Notes: generated by a model not told the origin, from the sequence alone. Counted from the first letter of the stretch, positions 1 through 5,909 are shown. The stretch is 9,740 nt of DNA from Nitrospira sp. ST-bin4 (GCA_002083565.1 MSXM01000091.1:6137-15876), one strand, 5' to 3'. A program made the numbers and translations.

Positions 1-263
1 TGGTTGAGGGCTGGGACGTGGTGCCGATCTTCGGCGTGCCGACGCAACGCCGCGCTCAAGTTGTGCGGTTCAATGGTCTCTCGGCTCATGCCGACCGAAA
101 CGACCTGCTTGCCTATGTCAGGGCGATTACCCCGCTGCCGGGCAAAGTCTTCATCGTGCACGGCGAAGAGAGGCAGGCCCTGTCGCTGGGCGCCGCCATC
201 CAAGCGGAACATCCAAAGATCGATGTGCGAATCCCGCATCACGGTAGCACGCATGAGGTATAG
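1..263 (+). CDS. Beta-CASP metallo-beta-lactamase-fold hydrolase, C-terminal end (5' partial)
   Basis: The reading frame enters from the left edge (first full codon at base 3) and stops at TAG 261-263, leaving 86 residues of the C-terminus. Visible are a GLSAHAD block followed about 25 residues later by VFIVHGEE. These match the His-containing motifs of the beta-CASP/RMMBL end of metallo-beta-lactamase-fold RNA hydrolases (RNase J, CPSF-like and YsgA-like families). Such proteins are cytoplasmic zinc-dependent phosphodiesterases, usually acting on RNA. The catalytic HxHxDH metal site would lie upstream, outside the window, so activity cannot be judged. The tail ends in a HHGST stretch. The next gene starts inside this one (11-base overlap), suggesting translational coupling. 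The family call is fairly secure; the substrate is unknown. Confidence 0.8.
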   Translation, partial: VEGWDVVPIFGVPTQRRAQVVRFNGLSAHADRNDLLAYVRAITPLPGKVFIVHGEERQALSLGAAIQAEHPKIDVRIPHHGSTHEV

Positions 264-1482
264 TCTCAGGCTTCCGGCGCCGCTCACGGCGAAGGGGGCC
301 ATTCGGCTGCTCATGCTGTCGTGCCTTGCCCCTCTGATCTCCGGCTGTGTTTCGGTCGCTGCTGCCGAATCGGATCAGGGCCGCCAGCGGATTCGAGATC
401 TGGGCATCGCCATCGGCTCGTATCAGCCCGGCCCCCTCAACGCCATTACTGACGTAGCCGGCGTGAAGGTCGGTCACACGACTCTCATCCAGGGGGAGGG
501 GCCGCTCAAGCCAGGCCAGGGGCCTGTGCGCACCGGCGTCACCGTCGTGATTCCGCGCGACGACGTCTGGCACAAGAAGGTAGCCGCCGGATCGTTCGTG
601 CTGAATGGGACCGGCGAAATGACAGGCCTCTCATGGGTGGCCGAATCAGGCTTCCTCGAATATCCCATCGCGCTCACGAATACGCTCAACGTCCCCCGTG
701 TCGCCAACGGCGTCATGAGCTGGATGATCAAGCAATATCCCGGGATCGGCATCTCCGACGACACCCTGACGCCGGTGGTTGCTGAATGCGATGACGGGCG
801 GTTGAATGACATCCAAGGCCGCCATGTGTCCGAGCAGGATGTGATGGCGGCACTCGACAGTGCGATCGGCGGTCCGGTGAAAGAAGGCACGGTCGGGGCG
901 GGCACCGGCATGATCTCCTATGGATTTAAGGGTGGCATCGGCACTTCGTCGAGACAACTGTCCGGGAAAGAAGGTGGCTACACCATCGGAGTGCTCGTCA
1001 ATGCGAATCATGGCCGCAGGCCTGAACTGGTCATTACCGGCGTGCCGGTGGGGAAACTCTATGAATTGCCTCAGCATATGTCCGAAGCCCTGGCGCCGGG
1101 CCAGAGCGAAGGGTCCATCATTGTGATCATTGCCACCGATGCCCCGCTCGATAGCCGGCAGCTCACCAGATTAGCCAAGCGCGCCGCGCTCGGCCTCGCC
1201 CGCACCGGGTCCACCGCGCGCCATGGCAGCGGGGACTTCATGCTCGCCTTCTCGACCGCGAATGTCATCCCGCACTATCCCAAAGACCCGGCCTATACGT
1301 TGACTCATCTCGCCGACACCCATCTGAATCCCCTCATCTCCGCCACCGTCGAAGCCACTGAAGAGGCCATCCTCAACGCCCTCACCATGGCGACAACGGT
1401 CACAGGCCGCGACGGCTACCGCGTCGAGGCCATCGATTTCGATCGTGTCAAAGCGTTGATGGTCGACCCATTCCGGAACTGA
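253..1482 (+). CDS. S58-family (DmpA/P1) self-processing aminopeptidase, predicted lipoprotein
   Basis: This 409-residue protein belongs to peptidase family S58 (L-aminopeptidase/D-Ala-esterase DmpA, beta-peptidyl aminopeptidase BapA). Near the mature N-terminus it has the family pattern RIRDLGIAIGSYQPGPLNAI, then ITDVAGVKVGHTTL. Later come LNGTGEMTGLSW with NTLNVPRVANGV, and the self-cleavage site HGSGDFMLAFSTAN, where Gly325-Ser326 should be cut and Ser326 becomes the N-terminal nucleophile of the beta chain. Start ATG 253 is chosen because it gives a positively charged N-region, a hydrophobic stretch and a lipobox (ISG-Cys32). The frame is open back to base 4, but that part only shadows the upstream gene. 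ATG 313 would leave almost no signal peptide. No SD is visible, so translation is probably coupled to the overlapping upstream gene. Family members cleave N-terminal residues from small peptides or amides; the substrate here is unknown. The lipid anchor is a prediction. Confidence 0.88.
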   Translation: MRYSLRLPAPLTAKGAIRLLMLSCLAPLISGCVSVAAAESDQGRQRIRDLGIAIGSYQPGPLNAITDVAGVKVGHTTLIQGEGPLKPGQGPVRTGVTVVIPRDDVWHKKVAAGSFVLNGTGEMTGLSWVAESGFLEYPIALTNTLNVPRVANGVMSWMIKQYPGIGISDDTLTPVVAECDDGRLNDIQGRHVSEQDVMAALDSAIGGPVKEGTVGAGTGMISYGFKGGIGTSSRQLSGKEGGYTIGVLVNANHGRRPELVITGVPVGKLYELPQHMSEALAPGQSEGSIIVIIATDAPLDSRQLTRLAKRAALGLARTGSTARHGSGDFMLAFSTANVIPHYPKDPAYTLTHLADTHLNPLISATVEATEEAILNALTMATTVTGRDGYRVEAIDFDRVKALMVDPFRN

Positions 1483-1555
1483 TCCTTCGATTCTCAATGC
1501 CGGGTCAGATGTCGCTCCGTGGAGAAGGCTTGCAATTTCTCCCTCCCGCTCGGTA

Positions 1556-1581
1556 TTCTCCAGTCGCCTCAGATTGGAGAA
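1556..1581 (+). promoter_or_regulatory. Hairpin able to mask the SD of the 75-residue gene
   Basis: TTCTCCA at 1556-1562 is the exact reverse complement of TGGAGAA at 1575-1581, which contains the SD (GGAGA, 1576-1580) of the gene starting at 1589. The loop is about 10-12 bases. A second TGGAGAA (1520-1526) and a second TTCTCC (1537-1542) lie just upstream, so alternative pairings are possible. This is read directly from the sequence; any regulatory role is inference. Confidence 0.35.
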
Positions 1582-1588
1582 CGACCAG

Positions 1589-1816
1589 ATGAACGAGTAT
1601 CAAATCGGCGGAGGCTTGCGGCTGCTGACGGCGGTTGAAAAGACCGAAGCCTTCGGCGAGTTTTTGAAGACCCGCATGGTCCGTGCCCTCGAAACCGAGG
1701 ATCCGACGGAACTCCACTACCTGCTTGCGCAGGTCGACGACTATCATTCCTATCTGTGGCGGTATTACAAACAATTGGCACAGACCCGGCCTCAACGCAT
1801 GGATCCAGGCGTCTGA
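1589..1816 (+). CDS. Small hypothetical protein, 75 residues
   Basis: I do not recognise this family. ATG 1589 is preceded by GGAGA at 1576-1580 with an 8-base spacer. This is a convincing SD and better than the in-frame TTG at 1574, which overlaps the SD itself. The product starts MNEYQIGGGLRLL and has no signal peptide or cysteine. It looks mainly helical, with a charged stretch around residues 17-45 (EKTEAFGEFLKTR, ALETEDPTE) and an aromatic segment near residues 52-61 (YHSYLWRYYK). It is probably a soluble cytoplasmic protein. Its stop is 26 bases before the likely start of the FIST gene, so the two are probably co-transcribed, and this protein may be an accessory to FIST. The preceding bases can form a hairpin over its SD. 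That it is a gene rests on the SD, the codon-like frame and the placement; function is unknown. Confidence 0.65.
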   Translation: MNEYQIGGGLRLLTAVEKTEAFGEFLKTRMVRALETEDPTELHYLLAQVDDYHSYLWRYYKQLAQTRPQRMDPGV

Positions 1817-1842
1817 CGTTTCCGTCATCTTCACCCGCGCGC

Positions 1843-3069
1843 ATGCCTAGCCCCTTGCCCCCATCACTTCCGCAGACCACCGGGTTGCGCTTTGCGGCGG
1901 CGTTGTCCAAACGATCGGATACGGAGGCGGCAGCGCGCGACCTGGCCGATGAAATCCGAGCCAAGCTCGATACCGCCTCGATCGATCTCGTCTGTCTGTT
2001 TTTTTCAGCCCATCATGCCCAAAAATCCGAGCTCCTAGCGGCCATGATCCGGCAGTCCCTTCACCCGCGCATGATGGTCGGGTGCAGCGGGGAGGGGGTG
2101 ATTGCCGGCGCAGAGGAACTGGAAACAGCCCCGGCGGTCACGCTCTGGGCGGCATCGATGCCTGATGTGGCGCTGGAGCCGATTCAATCGTCGTTCTCGC
2201 CCGTGCAAGACCAGTTTCGGCTATCCGGTTGGCCGGAACCAAGCGCCATACAGTCCTCGTTTCTCCTATTGGCCGATCCGTTCAGCACCCCTATGCGAGA
2301 AGTGCTTGGACTCATCGATGAACGGTATCCGGGGGCCAAGGCCATCGGTGGATTAGCCGGAGGAGGGCAGGGTGAGGGGGAGAACCGGTTGATCTTCCAG
2401 GACGAAGTGCTGACGGGTGGATTGGTAGGAGTCCGGCTGTCAGGAGCAGTCGATGTCCGCCCGGTCATCTCACAAGGCTGCCGGCTCATCGGTGAGCGGT
2501 TCGTCGTCACAAAGGCCGAGCACAATCTTATCTATGAGCTCGGCGGTGTTCCGGCCTTGGAGCGGTTACAGGCGGTCTTTGAGTCATTGCCGGAGGAAGA
2601 CCGGCGCCACGCCCATCGGGCCTTACATCTCGGCATCGTCATCGATGAACATCGGGACCGGTTCGAGCGGGGCGATTTTCTTGTCAGGAATCTCGTCGGG
2701 GCCGATCAAACAACCGGATCGGTGGCAGTGGGCGATGTCGTGCAAGAAGGGCAAACTGTGCAATTCCAACTGCGGGACGCCAAATCGGCCAGCGAGGACC
2801 TGAATTTGTTGCTGGCCGCCGATCGGGCTGCCCATCGCCGTCAGCCGCTCGGAGCCCTTATGTTCAGTTGCTGTGGCCGGGGACGCGGCTTGTTTGGAAA
2901 GCCCAATCACGACGCAGCGACGATGGCAGACCGGTTGGGCTCGATCCCTCTGGCAGGATTTTTTGCGCAGGGTGAAATCGGACCAGTCGGTGGCAGAAAC
3001 TTCCTGCATGGCTATACGGCCTGCATGGCGATTTTTGCCGAGCAGGATTCTGCGAAAGTCACGATATAA
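1843..3069 (+). CDS. FIST N/FIST C domain protein (sensor-like)
   Basis: The 408-residue protein matches the FIST architecture. The N-terminal domain (about residues 14-240) has the alternating strand-helix pattern with IDLVCLFFSAHH and the VGCSGEGVI turn at 79-87, then AIGGLAGGGQGEG and LTGGLVGVRLSG. The C-terminal domain (about 250-400) has ALMFSCCGRGRGLFG at 338-352 and IPLAGFFAQGEIGPVGG at 372-383. FIST domains are proposed ligand-binding sensory modules that often accompany signalling or chemotaxis domains. No kinase, GGDEF, HAMP or membrane segment is present here, so this is a free-standing, probably cytoplasmic form. ATG 1843 is chosen although its SD is weak. GTG 1756 is also in frame but would overlap most of the upstream small gene and adds residues unlike the family. 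The tight spacing with the 75-residue gene suggests coupled expression. The ligand is unknown. Confidence 0.85.
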   Translation: MPSPLPPSLPQTTGLRFAAALSKRSDTEAAARDLADEIRAKLDTASIDLVCLFFSAHHAQKSELLAAMIRQSLHPRMMVGCSGEGVIAGAEELETAPAVTLWAASMPDVALEPIQSSFSPVQDQFRLSGWPEPSAIQSSFLLLADPFSTPMREVLGLIDERYPGAKAIGGLAGGGQGEGENRLIFQDEVLTGGLVGVRLSGAVDVRPVISQGCRLIGERFVVTKAEHNLIYELGGVPALERLQAVFESLPEEDRRHAHRALHLGIVIDEHRDRFERGDFLVRNLVGADQTTGSVAVGDVVQEGQTVQFQLRDAKSASEDLNLLLAADRAAHRRQPLGALMFSCCGRGRGLFGKPNHDAATMADRLGSIPLAGFFAQGEIGPVGGRNFLHGYTACMAIFAEQDSAKVTI

Positions 3070-3117
3070 GAAGCGGCATCATGTCCAACGCCGTTCGATG
3101 CGGCATAAGGAGGACGT

Positions 3118-3561
3118 ATGAGAGGCCGAGTCACCCTGGGCATCATCATGACGTTGGTTTTCACACCACTATTCGGATGGGGAGGCACCATGACTGCGAA
3201 CGAGAAGAGCTCGAACGCCGGGGAGACGGTCACTGCGTCCGGGCTTAAATATGTCGATCAGGCAGTCGGGACGGGCGATGTCGCCGTCGCCGGCAAGACC
3301 GTGAGCGTCCACTACACGGGGTGGCTGGAGAATGGAAAGAAATTCGACAGTTCCGTGGATCGTGGCCAGCCCTTTTCGTTTCCTCTCGGGGCGGGGCGGG
3401 TCATCAAGGGGTGGGATGAGGGGGTCCAAGGCATGAAAATCGGCGGCAAACGCAAGCTGACGATCCCATCAGACCTGGGCTACGGTTCGCGCGGGGCCGG
3501 TGGAGTGATTCCGCCGAATGCGACGTTGATTTTCGACGTCGAGTTACTCGGGATACGATAA
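3118..3561 (+). CDS. Exported FKBP-type peptidyl-prolyl cis-trans isomerase
   Basis: The 147-residue protein has an N-terminal hydrophobic segment (about residues 4-20) consistent with a signal peptide or membrane anchor, a short linker (22-40) and one complete FKBP domain (41-147). Active-site residues of FKBP12 are recognisable: Tyr66 in VHYTGW, Phe76-Asp77 in KFDSS, Phe86 in PFSF, Val95-Ile96 and Trp99 in RVIKGWDEG, Tyr122, and Phe139 in the final IFDVELL strand. The FKBP12 His87 position is Ala here. It should catalyse proline isomerisation during folding of periplasmic proteins. An excellent SD (AAGGAGG, 3107-3113) four bases before ATG 3118 fixes the start. The gene follows FIST by 48 bases. 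The export signal is short and its cleavage site unclear, so an N-terminal anchor is the alternative. Confidence 0.92.
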   Translation: MRGRVTLGIIMTLVFTPLFGWGGTMTANEKSSNAGETVTASGLKYVDQAVGTGDVAVAGKTVSVHYTGWLENGKKFDSSVDRGQPFSFPLGAGRVIKGWDEGVQGMKIGGKRKLTIPSDLGYGSRGAGGVIPPNATLIFDVELLGIR

Positions 3562-3576
3562 CAGGCTCCAAGCGAA

Positions 3577-3622
3577 CAAGCTGGCAGGTCCGATCCCAAC
3601 ACTTTTTTCGCCTTCCAGCTTG
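3577..3622 (+). repeat. Inverted repeat in the FKBP-gcvT gap
   Basis: CAAGCTGG at 3577-3584 is the exact reverse complement of CCAGCTTG at 3615-3622, with a 30-base loop holding a run of six T (3603-3608). The right arm overlaps a perfect 10-base palindrome (GCTTGCAAGC, 3618-3627). The T run lies inside the loop, not after the stem, so this is not a standard terminator. Function unknown. Confidence 0.3.
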
Positions 3623-3645
3623 CAAGCGTGTCAGCATGAGTTCTT

Positions 3646-4746
3646 ATGAAACAGACTGCGCTCATCGCCCAGCATCGCGCCGCCGGCGCCAAACTCGTCG
3701 ATTTTGCCGGCTGGGACATGCCCATCCAGTACGGCGGAGTGGTCGATGAGTATCAGACGGTCAGGACCACAGCCGGACTGTTCGATGTAAGCCACATGGG
3801 CCGTATCGAAGTCAGCGGGGCCGGCGCCCTGGTCTTCTTACAAGGGATTACCACTAATGACGTCGCCGCGCTTCAGCCCATGCACGCGCAGTATTCGATG
3901 GTCTGCAACCGGCAGGGAGGTATCAAAGACGATATCTTTGTCTATCGATTGGCCGGTCCGAACGAATATCTGCTGTGTGTCAATGCGTCCAATCGCGACA
4001 AGATTCATTCATGGCTGCTGGAGCATGGCTCACACGTTCCCGGCTGCCGAATCCACGATCGTTCGGCGGAGATCGCGCAGATTGCCCTGCAGGGTCCCGC
4101 CACGCGCGCAGTCGTTGCAACCTTTGGATCAACGGCGCTGGATGCGCTCAAGCTCAGAGAGTCGACCATGGTCACAATCGAGTCCGTTCCTTGCCTGGTC
4201 GCCCGGACCGGCTATACGGGTGAGTTCGGCTATGAGTTCTATGTCTATGGACCGCCGGCACCGGTCTGGAATGCGCTGCTGGACAGGGGGCAGTCCGCTG
4301 GTGTCAAGCCTGCAGGACTCGGCGCGCGCGATCTCCTGCGCCTGGAGATGGGCTATCTGCTCTATGGCAATGATATTGATGAAGCAACCACGCCGATTGA
4401 AGCCGGTGTGGAATGGGCCGTGAGTTTCACCAAGGGAGATTTTATCGGTCGCGATGCGCTATGGGCTCAGAAGCAAGCGGGTCCGGGCCGCCGGTTCATT
4501 GCCTTCGAGCTTCTGGAAAAAGGCGTCCCACGGCATGGATTCAAGATTCTTGATCCTGCCACCTCGAAACCGGTCGGAGACGTCAGCAGCGGCAATCTGT
4601 CGCCTCGCTTACAGAAGGGGATCGGATTGGGCTACGTGCCGGCGGCCTATGCTGCTCCGGGGACTTCGATCGCGGTTGATATCAGAGGCAAGGCCTTTCT
4701 CGCGACGGTGGTCAAGCCGCCGTTCTATACGCGAAAAAGGACGTGA
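3646..4746 (+). CDS. gcvT: Glycine cleavage system T protein (aminomethyltransferase)
   Basis: GcvT takes the aminomethyl group from lipoylated GcvH and transfers the one-carbon unit to tetrahydrofolate, releasing ammonia and forming 5,10-methylene-THF. The 366-residue length is normal for the family. Diagnostic segments appear in order: GAKLVDFAGWDMPIQYG near the N-terminus, GLFDVSHMG (44-52), QGITTNDV, the catalytic-Asp block GGIKDDIFVY (91-100), CVNASNR, ARTGYTGEFGYEFYV (186-200), GLGARDLLRLEMGYLLYGND and the C-terminal GYV...FYTRKR. These separate it from the YgfZ paralogue. ATG 3646 matches the family N-terminus, but no SD precedes it. ATG 3636 is out of frame. The partners gcvH and gcvP are not in the window, so the gcv genes must be split, unlike common gcvTHP operons. 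An 84-base gap to FKBP holds an inverted repeat but nothing resembling a glycine riboswitch. Cytoplasmic. Confidence 0.96.
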   Translation: MKQTALIAQHRAAGAKLVDFAGWDMPIQYGGVVDEYQTVRTTAGLFDVSHMGRIEVSGAGALVFLQGITTNDVAALQPMHAQYSMVCNRQGGIKDDIFVYRLAGPNEYLLCVNASNRDKIHSWLLEHGSHVPGCRIHDRSAEIAQIALQGPATRAVVATFGSTALDALKLRESTMVTIESVPCLVARTGYTGEFGYEFYVYGPPAPVWNALLDRGQSAGVKPAGLGARDLLRLEMGYLLYGNDIDEATTPIEAGVEWAVSFTKGDFIGRDALWAQKQAGPGRRFIAFELLEKGVPRHGFKILDPATSKPVGDVSSGNLSPRLQKGIGLGYVPAAYAAPGTSIAVDIRGKAFLATVVKPPFYTRKRT

Positions 4747-4763
4747 GGCGTGAGGCGTAAGGT
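4743..4763 (+). repeat. Short heptamer repeat over the gcvT stop codon
   Basis: GTGAGGC occurs twice in tandem (4743-4749, 4750-4756), followed by the degenerate copy GTAAGGT (4757-4763) and GAGC. The first unit contains the gcvT TGA stop. It fills most of the 31-base gap to the NUDIX gene. It may be one copy of a dispersed intergenic repeat, but this cannot be told from one window. Confidence 0.45.
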
Positions 4764-4777
4764 GAGCAGAAGATAAG

Positions 4778-5293
4778 ATGACCAGAAATATCTACACAGG
4801 CAAAGTCGTCACTCTCAATATCGATACTGTGACTCTACCGAACGGAGCCACGATCGATCTTGAGACGATCCGTCACCCTGGCGCTGCCGCAGTCGTCCCC
4901 GTAAAGGATGATGGCACGGTCGTGTTGATCCGGCAGTTTCGCCATGCGGCAGGAGGATTTATCTATGAAATCCCTGCGGGGAAACTTCAGCCCGGCGAAG
5001 ACCCTCTCCACTGTGCGTCGCGGGAGTTGGAAGAAGAGGTGGGCTATCGAGCCGCATCCTTCGAGTTGCTGACCAGCATCTTTACCGCTCCGGGGTTTGC
5101 CGACGAAGTGATCCATGTGTACAAGGCGACGGGGCTGACAAAGGGCCGGCAGCAGCTGGATCCGGACGAAGTATTGGACATCATCGAAATGCCGCTTGCA
5201 GAGGCGGTGAATAAAATCGAGGATGGGACAATCCGTGACGCGAAGACGATCGTAGGGTTGCAGGCGGTCTATCTCAGAACCTACCAGCGCTAA
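4778..5293 (+). CDS. NUDIX hydrolase, ADP-ribose pyrophosphatase-like
   Basis: The 171-residue protein contains a perfect NUDIX box (GX5EX7REUXEEXGU): Gly68, Glu74, Arg82-Glu83-Leu84, Glu86-Glu87, Gly89-Tyr90. These residues bind the metal ions used to hydrolyse nucleoside diphosphates linked to another group. Before the box come AAAVVPVKDDGTVVLIRQFR and the IYEIPAGKL strand typical of ADP-ribose/nucleotide-sugar pyrophosphatases (NudF/ADPRase group). FTAPGFADEVIHVY after the box also fits that group, so ADP-ribose is the most likely substrate. The end of the protein carries the usual EMPLAEAV...DAKTIVGL helices. ATG 4778 has only a weak purine-rich leader (AGAAGATAAG). The gene lies 31 bases behind gcvT and is followed at once by a strong hairpin, so it probably closes this transcription unit. 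Exact substrate not determinable. Confidence 0.93.
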   Translation: MTRNIYTGKVVTLNIDTVTLPNGATIDLETIRHPGAAAVVPVKDDGTVVLIRQFRHAAGGFIYEIPAGKLQPGEDPLHCASRELEEEVGYRAASFELLTSIFTAPGFADEVIHVYKATGLTKGRQQLDPDEVLDIIEMPLAEAVNKIEDGTIRDAKTIVGLQAVYLRTYQR

Positions 5294-5298
5294 AACGA

Positions 5299-5337
5299 CT
5301 TGAGGGGATTCCCACCAGAAGTGGAAACCCCCTCAAG
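5299..5337. terminator. Hairpin between convergent genes, probable bidirectional terminator
   Basis: CTTGAGGGG (5299-5307) pairs perfectly with CCCCTCAAG (5329-5337). Inside are two further pairs and a CCAC/GTGG stem (5312-5315/5321-5324), separated by single mismatches, with loop CAGAA. It lies 5 bases after the NUDIX stop and 30 bases past the stop of the convergent minus-strand gene. Read on the minus strand it is followed by CGTTTT, a short U-tract, so it fits best as terminator of the minus-strand gene. No U-tract follows on the plus strand. Confidence 0.75.
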
Positions 5338-5367
5338 CAAACCAGCCTCGCCGGGATAAGAAGGGAA

Positions 5368-5586
5368 TTACTTGCCCTTCTCGTCCTTCTTCTTCTCTTC
5401 GCCGAAGGTGTCGGCATGGCCGCCCTTCTTCTCTTCCTTCTTCTTCTCGTCCCCGTAGATCGTCTCAACTGCCTGTCCGGGCTTCTTGTCCTTGCCGCCT
5501 TCCTTTGGGCTATCCCCCGCGAACGCCGGGGCGTTGAACGTCACTGCCACTGCCACTGCCATGATTGCCATCAACATGTGCTTCAT
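5368..5586 (-). CDS. Tiny exported Lys/Glu/Asp-rich protein with a duplicated motif
   Basis: This 72-residue protein has a clear Sec signal peptide (Met-Lys-His start, Ala/Val-rich core, NAPAFA ending at residue 23 with an AxA cleavage site). The mature chain is about 49 residues, of which about 14 are Lys and 13 Asp/Glu; it has no Cys. Two copies of one motif make up its second half: ETIYGDEKKKEEKKGG and DTFGEEKKKDEKGK. It is probably disordered in the periplasm or outside the cell. The start on the minus strand (ATG at 5586) is supported by AAGGGG 9 bases upstream. The frame stays open to 5715, but that extension would bury the signal peptide. I do not recognise the family. Charge and size would fit a metal- or polyanion-binding or surface-coating peptide, but that is speculation. 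It is flanked by the hairpin at 5299-5337 and an AT-rich promoter region. Confidence 0.8.
   Translation of the reverse strand: MKHMLMAIMAVAVAVTFNAPAFAGDSPKEGGKDKKPGQAVETIYGDEKKKEEKKGGHADTFGEEKKKDEKGK
5543..5560. repeat. Three tandem ACTGCC units in a signal-peptide coding region
   Basis: ACTGCC is repeated exactly three times (5543-5560, plus strand). On the minus strand it codes for the Ala-Val core of the signal peptide of the 72-residue protein. Gain or loss of units would stay in frame and only change the length of the hydrophobic core. Confidence 0.6.
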
Positions 5587-5649
5587 AATGTTATACCCCT
5601 TAGCTTGAGGATGATTGAAATATGTGCCGCTCATTCGGCACTGGTTGAA

Positions 5650-5679
5650 CATATAGCAAGCTTGGTGCCGGTGTATCGA
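5650..5679 (-). promoter_or_regulatory. Candidate promoter of the Lys/Glu-rich protein gene
   Basis: On the minus strand, an extended -10 (TGC followed by TATATG, plus-strand 5650-5658) lies 18 bases downstream of TCGATA (5674-5679), which matches 4 of 6 bases of the -35 consensus. Transcription would start near 5643, giving a leader of about 57 bases. Judged by eye against the sigma-70 consensus only. Confidence 0.35.
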
Positions 5680-5715
5680 TCTAATGGAATACACGTATTT
5701 ATGCAAATATTCCAT
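5671..5715. repeat. Two overlapping inverted repeats upstream of the Lys/Glu-rich gene
   Basis: GTGTAT (5671-5676) pairs with ATACAC (5689-5694), and ATGGAATA (5684-5691) pairs with TATTCCAT (5708-5715). The arms overlap at 5689-5691, so only one hairpin can form at a time. The first repeat covers the candidate -35 of the minus-strand promoter. The surroundings are distinctly AT-rich. It could be operator DNA; unproven. Confidence 0.4.
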
Positions 5716-5746
5716 AGGTTACAATGCTCGATTAATGAGGAGCTGA

Positions 5747-5869
5747 ATGATTCTTCCTACGAGACCCTGTGGCAGGATTGCTGAGCCAAGACCAAACTGC
5801 CTCAGAGAGTTCATCGGGCCAAATAATCTGAAGGTCACTCAACCGGCTATTGGACCGAATTTCTACTGA
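5747..5869 (+). CDS. Possible 40-residue ORF with a good SD, upstream of fabI
   Basis: ATG 5747 is preceded by GAGGAG (5737-5742) at a 4-base spacing, and 40 codons run to TGA 5867-5869. The predicted peptide starts MILPTRPCGRIAEPRPN and is rich in Pro, Arg and Asn, with two Cys, no membrane segment and no signal peptide. It resembles nothing I know. The SD is the only support; frame composition is not persuasive. It could be a chance ORF, or a small protein or leader in the gap between the divergent minus-strand gene and fabI. Confidence 0.2.
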   Translation: MILPTRPCGRIAEPRPNCLREFIGPNNLKVTQPAIGPNFY

Positions 5870-5909
5870 ACCATGATCCGAACCGTCATCAGGGAACTTC
5901 AGAAAGAAG

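Noticed and set aside
4..252. Frame-open extension of the S58 peptidase back to base 4
   Set aside because: It runs through the metallo-beta-lactamase-fold gene in another frame, shows no homology to S58 N-termini, and would bury the lipoprotein signal.
151..1497. Several long minus-strand ORFs opposite the S58 gene
   Set aside because: Typical antisense shadows of a GC-rich coding region, with no family motifs and no SD.
1756..1842. GTG start for the FIST gene overlapping the 75-residue gene
   Set aside because: No SD at that GTG and the extra residues do not fit the FIST family; ATG 1843 leaves the small gene intact.
3603..3608. T-run in the FKBP-gcvT gap as a rho-independent terminator
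   Set aside because: No stable stem ends directly before it; the only inverted repeat encloses the T-run in its loop.
3562..3645. Glycine riboswitch upstream of gcvT
   Set aside because: The 84-base gap is too short for a tandem glycine riboswitch and I see none of its conserved purine-rich core.
5385..5470. Low-complexity CTT/TTC-rich stretch as a possible repeat element
   Set aside because: It is simply the complement of Lys/Glu codons in the minus-strand micro-protein gene.
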